Both the position numbers and the translations under genes were made by a program. Positions 1 to 9,800 of a stretch of 64,000 nt of DNA are shown piece after piece. Each line of letters starts with the position of its first letter. The stretch's first letter is position 1. Under the pieces are notes generated by a model that saw only the letters and a program-made list of their open reading frames with translations, did not search any database and was not told the DNA's origin. The DNA comes from Hymenobacter gummosus (GTDB taxonomy: Bacteria; Bacteroidota; Bacteroidia; Cytophagales; Hymenobacteraceae), in contig NZ_RXOF01000006.1 in assembly GCF_003970915.1 (NCBI RefSeq), positions 124,001-188,000 on the forward strand. The letters run 5' to 3'.

Positions 1-1
1 C

Positions 2-2098
2 TCGGGCTCTTGCGGCGCCCTCACGCTCATCGGCTGCGACGACGACTCGGGCCCCAACGCCTTCTCGCTGATCCGTGCCACCGGTCTGACGCCGAACTCG
101 ACCATCTACGTTCGCGTGTGGGAGTACAGCAACGACGAAACCGGCACCTTCACCATCTGCGCCCAGACTGATGCGCCGAACCTGACGGTCAGCAGCTCGC
201 AGAACCTGGCGGGCGGCACCTACAACAACGTGACCATCACCGGCACCGGCGCCCTGTACTTGTCGGGCAACCTGGTGGTGAATGGCGCTCTGGTGGTGCA
301 GACCGGCGGCGTGCTGGGTACCAGCAGCCCCGGCGGCTGCGCCATCATCAGCGGGCCGGGCTCGTTTACGCTGCAGGACGGGGCCGCCCTCGGCATCTGC
401 TCGCCCGACGGCCTGAGCAGCAGCGGTGCCACCGGCTCGGTGCAGGTGACCGGTACGCGCTCCTTCAACCCCGGCGCCACCTACATCTACAACAGCCAGA
501 CAACGGCCCAGGTAACCGGGCCGGGCCTGCCCACGCAGGTGCGCAACCTGACGACGGGCAGCCAAGCCCTCACGCTCAGCCAGGCCTTGGCCGTGAAGGA
601 GGAGCTGACGCTGAACAACGGCAACCTGAACACCAACGGCCAGCCGCTGACCCTGCTTTCCGACGCCACGGGCACGGCCCTGGTCAAGAACTTCGGCGGC
701 GAGGTGCTGGGCACGGCCACGGTGCAGCGCTACATCGACCCGAGCCTGAACGCCGGCGCGGGCTACCGCCACTACGCGGCCCCGATCAGCAACACGACCG
801 TAGCGGACCTGGCCACCGGCGGCTTCACGCCCACGGTGAATTTGAACTACAACTCCTCGTCGGCCCCGAACCTGGTGACGCCCTTCCCCACCGTGTTCGG
901 CTACGATGAAAGCCGGGTGCTAACCTCCCCGGCCACCACGTACTCGGCCTTCGACAAAGGCTGGTTCTCGCCCTCGGCGCTGAGCAGCCCGATGGAAGTG
1001 GGCCGCGGCTACACCGTGAACATTCCCGCCTCGCAGAAGGTGGACTTCAGCGGTACGCTGGTCAACGGGCCGGTAAACCGCTCCCTGACCCGCGCCGGCG
1101 GCGCCCAGGGCGGGCTGCACCTGGTGGGCAACCCCTACCCCTCGCCGCTGGACTGGACGCAGATGACGCTGCCGGCCGGCCTCGACAACGCCATGTACGT
1201 GTACCAGAGCACCGGCCAGTACACCGGCGCCTACCGCTCGTACGTGAACGGCTTCGGCAACCCGCTCATCAGCTCGGGCCAGGGCTTCTTCGTCCGCCTG
1301 TCGGCAGGGGCTTCTTCGGCCCAGCTGAGCTTCACCAACGCGGCGCGGGTGCTGTCGTACAGCACGCAGCAGAGCTTCAACCGCGGCGCGGAAACCCGCC
1401 CGGTAGTGCAGCTGACGCTGCGCAGCGCCGGCAGCGCGCTGGCCGATGAGACGTACGTGTACTTCGAAGCCGGCGCCACGGCCGGCGTCGACAGCCGCTA
1501 CGACGCGCTGAAGCTGCAGCACAACTCGGGCGGCATGCCGTCGGTGTACGCGCTGGCGGCCGGCACCGAGCTGAGCATCAACGGCCTGCCCGCGCTGACC
1601 AGCAACACCGTGGTGCCGCTGGGCGTGAACGTACCGGCCGTGGGCACTTACACCTTCCAGACGGCCCAGTTGCTGAACCTGAGCACGGCCGTCGTGTACC
1701 TGCACGACGCCGTGACGGGCCAGGACATCGACCTGCACCAGCAGCCGACGTACTCGTTCACGGCCGCCAGCACGGCGCTGCCCGGCCGCTTCGAGCTGCG
1801 CTTCACGCCCCAGCGCCCCACGGCCAGCACCCCGAGCCTGACGGCCGCCAGCGTGACGCTGTTCCCGAACCCGGCCCACCAGCACGTGACCGTGCTGGTG
1901 CCGGCCGTACCCACGGCCAAGCAGGTGCGGGCTACGCTGCTCAACAGCCTGGGCCAGGTGGTGGCTACCCAGACGGTGGCCCTGCCCGCCGCCGGCGCCC
2001 GGCTCACGTTTGAGGTGGCCCCGCTGGCCGCCGGCGTGTACACCGTGCGCCTACAGGCCGGCGACGCCACCGTGGCCAAGCGCCTGGTGGTAGAATAA
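2..2098 (+). CDS. T9SS type A sorting domain protein, 5' partial
   Basis: The reading frame is open from base 2 of the window, so the true start lies upstream and at least 698 residues are seen. The sequence is rich in short beta-strand segments with G, T, N and S, as in cell-surface adhesin-like proteins. The last ~80 residues form a typical T9SS C-terminal domain: VTLFPNPA near residue 621, an LLNSLGQVV strand, then LAAGVYTVRLQ and a basic KRLVVE end. That signal should direct the protein across the outer membrane for anchoring or release. No enzyme domain is recognised. A first in-frame ATG at 116 is internal, because coding-type sequence continues before it. Confidence 0.85.
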   Translation, partial: SGSCGALTLIGCDDDSGPNAFSLIRATGLTPNSTIYVRVWEYSNDETGTFTICAQTDAPNLTVSSSQNLAGGTYNNVTITGTGALYLSGNLVVNGALVVQTGGVLGTSSPGGCAIISGPGSFTLQDGAALGICSPDGLSSSGATGSVQVTGTRSFNPGATYIYNSQTTAQVTGPGLPTQVRNLTTGSQALTLSQALAVKEELTLNNGNLNTNGQPLTLLSDATGTALVKNFGGEVLGTATVQRYIDPSLNAGAGYRHYAAPISNTTVADLATGGFTPTVNLNYNSSSAPNLVTPFPTVFGYDESRVLTSPATTYSAFDKGWFSPSALSSPMEVGRGYTVNIPASQKVDFSGTLVNGPVNRSLTRAGGAQGGLHLVGNPYPSPLDWTQMTLPAGLDNAMYVYQSTGQYTGAYRSYVNGFGNPLISSGQGFFVRLSAGASSAQLSFTNAARVLSYSTQQSFNRGAETRPVVQLTLRSAGSALADETYVYFEAGATAGVDSRYDALKLQHNSGGMPSVYALAAGTELSINGLPALTSNTVVPLGVNVPAVGTYTFQTAQLLNLSTAVVYLHDAVTGQDIDLHQQPTYSFTAASTALPGRFELRFTPQRPTASTPSLTAASVTLFPNPAHQHVTVLVPAVPTAKQVRATLLNSLGQVVATQTVALPAAGARLTFEVAPLAAGVYTVRLQAGDATVAKRLVVE

Positions 2099-2171
2099 GC
2101 CTTCGGACCGGGGCCGGCGCTACTGCCGGCCCCGCAACCGAATCGATGCGTCTTTTTTTCTTCCTTGTTCC

Positions 2172-2390
2172 ATGAAGTACCTTTTCTCCTTTACCTGGCG
2201 GCCCGCGCTGCTTGGCGCCCTGCTTCTGCTGGCTGCTCCCGCCCAGGCCCAAACCGACCCCGGCTCGGGTGGCCCCGTGCCTGGTAACCAGCCCGACCCC
2301 ACGGCCGTGCCCATTGATGGCGGCGCCTCGCTGCTACTGGCCGGTGGCGCGGCCTACGCCCTCAACCGCTTGCGCCGGCGACGGGCATAA
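2172..2390 (+). CDS. Small PID-CTERM sorting-domain protein (exosortase substrate)
   Basis: A 72-residue protein with an N-terminal signal peptide (residues 1-26, cleavage likely after AQA). A short Pro/Gly/Asp-rich linker follows, then PID at residues 47-49, GG, a hydrophobic segment at about 52-64 and a basic tail (RLRRRR). This three-part tail is the PID-CTERM architecture, known in Bacteroidota as a presumed exosortase recognition signal. An exosortase gene lies about 8.5 kb downstream in this window, which supports the pairing. The mature part is only ~20 residues, so what it does outside the cell is unknown. The gene follows the partial T9SS gene by 73 bp on the same strand. Confidence 0.8.
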   Translation: MKYLFSFTWRPALLGALLLLAAPAQAQTDPGSGGPVPGNQPDPTAVPIDGGASLLLAGGAAYALNRLRRRRA

Positions 2391-2417
2391 GCCAGCTGCC
2401 TTCCGGGCTTAATCAAA

Positions 2418-2447
2418 AAACGCTCCGGCCATCAGGTCGGAGCGTTT
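2418..2447. terminator. Bidirectional hairpin terminator
   Basis: A perfect 10-bp stem (AAACGCTCCG at 2418-2427 with CGGAGCGTTT at 2438-2447) sits between two convergent genes. A run of six A on the left becomes a U-tract for minus-strand transcripts, so it best fits the paiB-like gene ending at 2454. It can also stop the plus-strand PID-CTERM gene. Confidence 0.8.
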
Positions 2448-2453
2448 GTGCTT

Positions 2454-3068
2454 TTAGCGGGCCGCTCTGGTAACGTAGGGAGCCAGCTCGCGGGCGGCCG
2501 CGTCGGGGCTGCCGGCCAGGTGCGCGGCAATGGCCGCCCGTTCCGCCGCCGATTTGTTCTGGCTCAGCTTCTGCTGGCCCTGCAGCCGGGTCACGGCCAC
2601 CTCAAAAGCCACCAAGCCGCGCATCATGCCGGTTTTGTACTGCTCCGACAGGCCTTCCCACTGCTGCTGGTAGGCCGGCTCGTAGGTAGCTACCAGCTGC
2701 TCCAGGGCTCGGGCGGTTTCGGCTTCGCCCTCCAGCAGGCGCACCCGGCCGTAGGCGTGCACGGCAATGTAGTCCCAGGTGGGCACGCTTTCCCGCTTCT
2801 CGTAGAGCGTGGGCGACACGTAGGCGTGCGGCTCGGTGAAGATGACCAGCACCTGCTGCCCGGCCCAGGACTGCCACTGCGGATTGGCCCGCGCCAGATG
2901 GGACGTGAGCCGCAGGCCGGCCTCGTCGGCCGCTACACTGAACGGCAGGTGCGAGGCCAGGGGCAGGCCGTCGGGGCCGTGGCTGACGAGGGTGGCGAAG
3001 CTGTAGCGCTGCATGAAAGCCACCACCTCCGCAGAGTCGGTGAACTGGAAAGCGGCGGGTATGTACAT
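2454..3068 (-). CDS. paiB: PaiB-like FMN-binding negative regulator
   Basis: A 204-residue protein starting MYIPAAFQ, matching the FMN-binding PaiB family in length and motifs. Visible landmarks are YSFATLVSHG.DGLPLASHLPF near residues 22-43, the HLARANPQW stretch and VSPTLYEKRESVPTWDYIAVHAYG around 104-127. In Bacillus, PaiB represses sporulation and degradative-enzyme genes and is encoded beside PaiA, a polyamine acetyltransferase. Here an acetyltransferase gene lies just upstream on the same strand, 25 bp away, so the paiAB arrangement seems preserved. The split barrel binds FMN; whether this protein contacts DNA is uncertain even in the family. The regulator role is carried over from Bacillus. 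Confidence 0.85.
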   Translation of the reverse strand: MYIPAAFQFTDSAEVVAFMQRYSFATLVSHGPDGLPLASHLPFSVAADEAGLRLTSHLARANPQWQSWAGQQVLVIFTEPHAYVSPTLYEKRESVPTWDYIAVHAYGRVRLLEGEAETARALEQLVATYEPAYQQQWEGLSEQYKTGMMRGLVAFEVAVTRLQGQQKLSQNKSAAERAAIAAHLAGSPDAAARELAPYVTRAAR

Positions 3069-3093
3069 GGGTGGTTGGGCGAAGTACAGGGTA

Positions 3094-3624
3094 TCAGTAG
3101 CTGGCAGTCAGGGGCAGCTTCATCATAAGGTCGGTTTGCTCGTCGGTGCCGAGGCAGAATACGTGTTTATCAAACGCGACGAAGCCGTTTTTCTGGTAGA
3201 AGCGGATGGCGCGGCGGTTTTCTTCCCACACGCCCAGCCACACGTAGTCGGCGCGGGCCTGCCGAGCCAGGGCCAAGGCCTGCTCGTACAGCCGCTGCCC
3301 GACGTGCTGCCCCTGGTACTGCTGCAGCACGTAGATGCGCTCAATTTCCAGGGCATTTTCGGCCTGCAGCTCCGTTTGGGCCGCCCCGGTATTCACTTTC
3401 AGGTAGCCGACGACGGCGCCGGCCAACTCCGCCAGATAAAAGGCCGAGCCGGGGTGCTGCAGCTCCGCCATTAGCTTGTCGAGGGCAAAGCCGGTGGCCA
3501 GGTAGGCCCGCATGTTTTCCTCGGAATTACTGGCCGCAAATGTCTCTTGGAAAGTTTGGCGGCCAATCTGCTGCAACTGTTCGGCATCCGCTATGCCGGC
3601 CGGCCTGATGATAAGGTGCTCCAT
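3094..3624 (-). CDS. GNAT N-acetyltransferase, PaiA-like
   Basis: A 176-residue GNAT enzyme beginning MEHLIIRPAGIADAEQ. An upstream in-frame ATG at 3678 would add an 18-residue extension without family character, so 3624 is preferred. Features include QTFQETFAASNSEENMRAY (the PaiA-type beginning), YLKVNTG, then IERIYVLQQYQGQHVGQRLYEQAL. That last block contains the acetyl-CoA pyrophosphate-binding loop in a Q/R-x-x-G-x-G-like form (YQGQHVGQ). WLGVWEENRRAIRFYQKNGF is the usual beta5/alpha4 closing block. PaiA of Bacillus acetylates spermine and spermidine. The gene is followed by the paiB-like gene on the same strand, likely an operon. The substrate is inferred from context only. Confidence 0.85.
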   Translation of the reverse strand: MEHLIIRPAGIADAEQLQQIGRQTFQETFAASNSEENMRAYLATGFALDKLMAELQHPGSAFYLAELAGAVVGYLKVNTGAAQTELQAENALEIERIYVLQQYQGQHVGQRLYEQALALARQARADYVWLGVWEENRRAIRFYQKNGFVAFDKHVFCLGTDEQTDLMMKLPLTASY

Positions 3625-3815
3625 GTTCAGGGGATATACAATCTGCGCCCCGACCCTTAATCGGGTGACAGTGGTCAACGAAACCTTCCACTAGCCGGGC
3701 CGCAACGCGTGCCGCAAAGGTCAGGACGGGGCCGGACGGTTCTTTTTACCAATGTTAAAATAAGCTCGCCGGCCCCGGCTACTGAATCATCCGACTGCGG
3801 ACCGCCCCAAACGCA

Positions 3816-3848
3816 AACCGCCCCGCCGGCAAAGCCGACGGGGCGGTT
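3816..3848 (-). terminator. Terminator of the giant T9SS gene
   Basis: A 15-bp stem (3816-3830 with 3834-3848, one G-U pair, 3-nt loop) lies just past the stop codon of the minus-strand beta-helix gene. The loop is AAA and the arms are GC-rich, with weak A/T flanks. Confidence 0.6.
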
Positions 3849-3871
3849 GAGGCATGAGCGCCGGGGCGCCG

Positions 3872-6800
3872 TTACTCGCGCACGATGCGGCGGGTATCGG
3901 TGCCGCCTTCGGTCACGGCGCGCAACGTGTACACGCCGGCGGGCAGGGCAGTCAGGTCAACGGCTTGCGTCGTCTGGCCGGCCGGCAAGTGGTAGCGGGC
4001 TACCACCTGACCCACGGCGTTGAGCAGCGTCACGTCCACGGCCTTGCGGTAGCCGGTCAGTTCCAGCGTCAGCTTGCCGTCGGGCGTCGGGTTCGGGAAC
4101 ACGCGCAGGGTGGTGCCGGTCAGCGGCTGCTGCGACTTGGTTATCGTCAGCTGGGCCGAGGCGGGCGAAGCGCAGCCGTTGGCACCGGTCACGATTACCG
4201 TGTAGGCGCCGGGGTTGGTCACCCCGTTGACGGCGTAGGTCTGGCCGGTAGCCCCCGGAATCGGCTGGTTGTTCAGGTACCACTGGTTGCCGGTGGCCGA
4301 GGAGCTGGTCAGCGTGGCCGTGCCCGGGCCGCCGTAGGCCACCGTTACCGTCGGCTGAGCCGGGGCGGCGTTGATGGTCACCGTGGTGGTAGCCGTTACG
4401 GCCGGGCAGGTGCTGGTGGCCGCCACGGTGTTGGTCACGGTGTACGTGCCGGGCGTCGAGGTGGAGGGCGTGATGGCGCCGGTAGTGGCGTTAATCGTCA
4501 GGCCCGTCGTCGAGGAGAACGTACCGGCGGTGGCGCCGGCCGTCAGCGTGGGCGTGGCGGCAGCGGCGCTGCTGCAGTAGCTGGCATTGGCGTAGCTGAA
4601 GCCGGCCGTGGCCGGCGTACCCAGGGTCAGCACCACCTGAGCCGTAGCGGGGGCACAGGCACCCGGGCCCGAGGTGGTCAGCGTCAGCGTCACCGTGCCG
4701 GCAGCCAGGTCAGCAGCCGAGGGCGTGTAGGTGGCGTTCAGCGTGGTGGCGTTGGGCGCGAAGGTGCCCGTGCCGCTGGTGGTGTAGGTGCCACCCGTAG
4801 CCGAGCCGCCCACCGTGCCGCCGAGCTGGAAGCCCGAGGTACCGCAGCTGGTGGCCGTGGCGGCCGGCAGCGTAGCCGTAGCCGGCTGGGTCACGTTCAC
4901 CTGGATGGGCGTACGCGTGCCCACGCAGTCCGAGGTTACCTGCCAGTTGTAGAAGTAGTAGTAGTAGCCGGCCAGGGTGCCGTTCGTAATCGACACGCTG
5001 CCGCTCGGCGAGGTGTACGGGAAGCTGTTGTTGCCCGCCGTGTCGTCGTCGCGCACCAGGGCCAGGTTCGTGCCGCCGCCCTGCACCAGCTTGTAGCCGG
5101 TACCGGCCGGGATGCTGAAGTTCAGGGTGATGGTCGAGGCCACCGGGGCGGCCGAGGTACCGGCCGTTACCGTGCCCGTAGCCGTTTGCAGCACCGTGCC
5201 GGCCGCGTTCTGCAGCTGAATCGACACCGTACCGCTGGCGCCGGCCGAGTACACGGTTACCGTCTGCAGCACCACCGGGGTGGTTACGTTGAAGATCAGG
5301 CCCGAAGCCGCGCTCAGCGTCCCGTTGGTGTTGGGCGTCACTTTACCCGCCGTTTCGGCGAAGGTGCTGGTGGCTTCTACGAAGTACTGACGCGAAGCCG
5401 TCAGGGCCGGGGTGGTAAAGCTGGTACCAGTAGCCAGGGCCGTGCCGCCCGTAGCCACGTCGTAGAAGCGGATGGTGGCGCCGGTACCGGCCGTGGCCGT
5501 CAGCGTGGCGGTGCTGCCCGAGCAGATGGTCACCGGCGAGTTCGTGCCGGTTACCTGCGGGTTGGTCACGGTCACGGTTACCACGTTGGAGGTAGCCACG
5601 TTCGTGTTGCAGGTGGTGCGGGCGCGGAAGTAGGTCGTCTGCGTCAGCAGCGGGGTGGTGAAGGTGGCCCCGGTAGCGCCCTGCACGTCGGTGAAGGTCA
5701 CGTTGTCGGTGCTCTGCTGCAGCTGGATGCTGCCGTTGGCCGAGCCGGTCAGCGTCAGCGTTGCGGTACCGCTCACGCAGAACGAGGAGGCGTTGGTGGC
5801 CAGCGTACCGGCGGCCGGGGCCGTTACGGTGCGCGTCACGGTAGCCAGCACGTCGTTGGCGGTGTTCACGTCGCCCTGCACCGTGGCCGTAATGGCGAAG
5901 GTGTAAGCGCCGACGGCCGACATATCGATGGTGCCGGGCAGAGTCACGTTCTGCACGGCGCCGCTAGCCAGCGTGCCGGTGTTCACGGTGGTGGTCAGCG
6001 TCTGGGCCGTGCCGCTCGGGGGCGTCACTACCACCGTCACGGTGGCGGGCGTGGTGGCGAAGTTCAGGGCCGAGCCGCCGATGGCGCGGATGGCCACGGT
6101 CACGGCTTCGGTGGTGCTGTAGCAGCTCACGCCGGCTGCCGGGCTGATGAGGGCCACCGGACCCAGGTCGATGCTGGGGGGCAGCACAAACTCGTCGGCG
6201 CCGATGTCGGGCGTGGTGGCCGAGCGGGCGTCGCCGTCGTAGTCCACCGTCACCGACACGGGCGTACCGGAGTTGCTCAGATCCACCGAGTTGGTCACGT
6301 GCAGGTCGGTAGCCGAGGTAAACTGCGGGTTACCCGACACCGAGTTGGCGTCCTGGGTGGTGCTGGCGCGCAGGGCGGCCAGGTCAGCTTTGTCAGCGGC
6401 CACGTAGCCGAGCACGCCGTTGGCGCCGCTCACGTAGTAGTCATTGTAGTTGAAGGTGCCCACGCTGGCGGCCGAGGTCAGGTACAGCGCGTAGCTCTTG
6501 GTGCCCGAGCCGCCGGTCAGCGAGTTGGCCAGCACGTTGTTGCGCAGGTCCAGGCCGGTTACCGAGCTGCTGGTCACCAGCAGCGCGGCGCTCAGGTCAC
6601 CGGTCGTGAGGTTGGTGAAGGCGCCGGCCAGGTTTACCGAGTTGTAGTACACCTTGGTGCCGGTGCCGCCCGTCAGGCGGATGCCGAAGGGGTTAAAGGT
6701 CGTCGAGGTACCATCACCGTCGGTGATGAGGTCCGAAATCATGTTGTTGCTGATTTCGTTGCCCGTCACATTGGTGGTGCTGGAGAAGTTAATCCCGTAG

Positions 6801-9800
6801 GCGCCGTAGCCGCTGGTGCTGGTGGAGCGCAGGTTGCTGATGTAGTTGCGGCTCACCGCGGCGTTGCTTACCGTAGTACCCAGCTCGATGGCCGAGATGC
6901 TGATGCTGCCGGTCGTCTGCATGCCCACGATGCGGTTCAGGCTGATAACCGCGCCGGCGGCCGAAGCCACGTCAATGCCGCGGTAGGTCACGGTGGTAGC
7001 GGCAGTGCTGCCCCCGATCTGGTTGCTGGTTACCTGCAGGCCGTCGAGTACGCCGGTAGTCGTGCCGCGGGCGTAGATGGCCTGGTAAGCCGAGCTAACG
7101 ACGTTGTTCTGGATAACCAGGTTGTCATTGTCGCCGCCGGTACCGCTGGTGCTCAGGCTGGTGCCCGCCGCGTAGATGCCGAAGGCCGTCGTGCTGGTCA
7201 CGCTGCCGCCCACCACGTTCAGGTTCTTGAGCGTGACGTTGGTAGCGCCGGCCGCGTCGCCCAGGCTGCCCACCCACACCACGGCCGAGCCGCCGGTGTT
7301 GGTGCTGGTCAGCGTCAGCTCCCGCGAGCTGGTGCCGCTGGCCGAGCCGTCCACGGTCAGGTAGTCGGTGCCCAGCAGCTGCAGCACGGCACTGGCGCTG
7401 CTGCTGCCCGTAATGGTGGCCGTTACGCCCGTGTTGGGCTTAATGGTCAGCGAGTTGGTGGCGCTGGCCGCGGCGTTGGCCGTGAAGACCACCGGGAAGG
7501 TTTCGCCGGTAGTGGCCGAGTAAGCCGCGTCGAGCAGCACGAAGGTCACCGCCCCGCCCAGGGTGTTGTTATTGTAGGCGGTGGCCGCGGCCGTCAGGGT
7601 AGCGTAGGTGCGGGCCGGGGCCGGCGAGGTGCTGGTGCCCACGTAGTAGGTGCCGCTCAGCGCGCCCTGGATAAAGAACGAGTTCGGCGTGCCGCTGAAG
7701 GTGGTGCCGGGCGGGTTGGTGCCCGTGCCGCCCACCGGGCTCGACGAGCCGTTCTGGTTCGGGGAGTTGTCCTGGGCCGCTACGTAGTATTGAATCTGGT
7801 CGAAGCCCGTCACCCCGCCGATGGCGGCGAAGTCAAACGTGAAGGTGTACACGTTGCCGCTCACGCTGGTGGCATTCACGAAGGCGTAGGTGCTGCTGCC
7901 AGCCTTGCGGTAGTACAGGCGCGGGGCGTTGGCGGCGGTGGCAATGCCGCTCGGGTCGGTGATGGTCACGTCCAGCGTGCGGTTGGCGGTGCTGGGCGTG
8001 TTGCCCAGGGCGGTGTACACGATGCTCGGGCCGCTCAAATCCTGCGGGGTGAAGGTCCCCTCGTCGGCGCCCAGGTCGGGCGTGGTGGCGTTGCGGGTGT
8101 CGCCGTCGAAGTCGGTGGTGATGCCGCTGATGGGCTGCCCGCCCGACTCCACCTGCGTGGCCGTGGCCGGGTTGATGTGCAGGAAGGTAGCGGCCGAGCC
8201 GGTGGTGCTCAGGAAAGCCACGTCCTCCGAAACGGAGTTCGTCTCGCGCGGCGCCACGAAGCCCTTGTAGCCGGCAATGGTCTGCTGGGCGTTGGTGGCC
8301 GTGGTGGTGCCCTCCACGTAAATCAGGTTCGTGGCCGAGGGCGTACCGGCGTAGTACAGGTTGTTGTTGGTGGTGCTGGCCAGGTTGGCGGGCACCGTGC
8401 CGGCCGTACCGGAAGCGCGGCGCAGCGCGGCCGTGTAGCCGCCCGTACCCGCCGCCGTCGACTTGTTCACCACGATGTTGTTGCGCAAGTCAACCGTGGT
8501 GGGCGTGGTGCTGAAGTAGATGCCCGAGGTGCCGAAGGTGGCGCCCGCGCTGCTCGCGTTCAGGTATACCGTGTTGAAGTAGGCGTTGATGGTGGTGCCC
8601 GAGCTGAAGTACAGGCCCGTCACCGCGTTCAGGCCGGTAGCGGCCGGGGCGCGCAGGTCACCCACCAGGTTGTTGTGGATGGTGATGGTGGTGCCGCCGA
8701 TGGTGTAGATGCCGTAAACGGCCACGCCCGTGCCGGTGCCCGACAAATCGTACACCTTGTTGCGGTACAGGCTCACCGTGGTCGGCGAGGTGTAGATGCC
8801 GTACACCACGCTCGAAGTGCCGGTGCTGCTCAGCCCGCTGACCACGTTGTCGTAGGCGCTGTAGCCGCTAAACGAGCTGTTGCTGAAGTACAGCCCGTAC
8901 ACCGAGCCGCCCGAAGCCAGGCCGCTGACGGTATTGCCGTTGAATTGCGAAGCCGCCGCACCATAGCTCGTGAACAGGCCGTACAACGAGCCCGTGCCGC
9001 CCGTCACGTTGCTGATGGTGTTGTTCGTGCGCACCTGCGTCTCGCCGGAGGCCGTAGTCGAGTACAGGCCGTAGAACGTGGTCGAGCCGGCTACCGTGAT
9101 GTTGTTGAACACGTTGCCGGTCAGCGTCTGCGTGCCCGTGCCCGAGCCGTTGTTGTAGTAGCCGTACTGGGTGCCCGAAGCGCCGGCGCGCGTGATGCCG
9201 CTCACCTGGTTGTTTTGCACCGTGATGGTGGCCGCGCTGCTGTTGTTGTAGATGATGGCCGAGCTGCTGCTGGTCGAGGTGGCCGAGCAGTTCGAAATCG
9301 TGTTGTTGCTGATGTTGACCGTGGCCGGCGACGCACTGTTGTAGATGTAGTACGTGGTGGCCGAGGTGCCCGAGGCGTAGGTGAAGTCGCGCAGGGTGTT
9401 GCCCGTGATGTTCACCGTGTTGGCGGCGGGCGTGTTGCCGGCCCCGTTCTCGATACCCGACACCTGGCTGGTGGTAGCGCCGCTAGCCAGCGTGATGGTG
9501 TTGTTGGTGATGTCGATGTTGGCCGAGGTACCCGAAGCCACGTAGATGCCGCGCAGGGTGCTGGTCACCGTCGAGGCCGCTACCGGCGTCGAGGCCGTAG
9601 CCGAGGTGTAGTTCAGCGTGCTGTTGATGGTGTTGCCCGTGATGCGGAAGCTGATCTGGTTCGAGCCGCCCACACCCCAGTTCGAGGTCGAGCTGCCGAA
9701 GTTGCCCACCGTGTTGCCGGCCGTCACCCCGATTTCGTTGCCCGAGTCGAGGAAACCGGCCGCCGAGCTGCCCGAGAACTGAATGCCCGTCGCGGCGTTG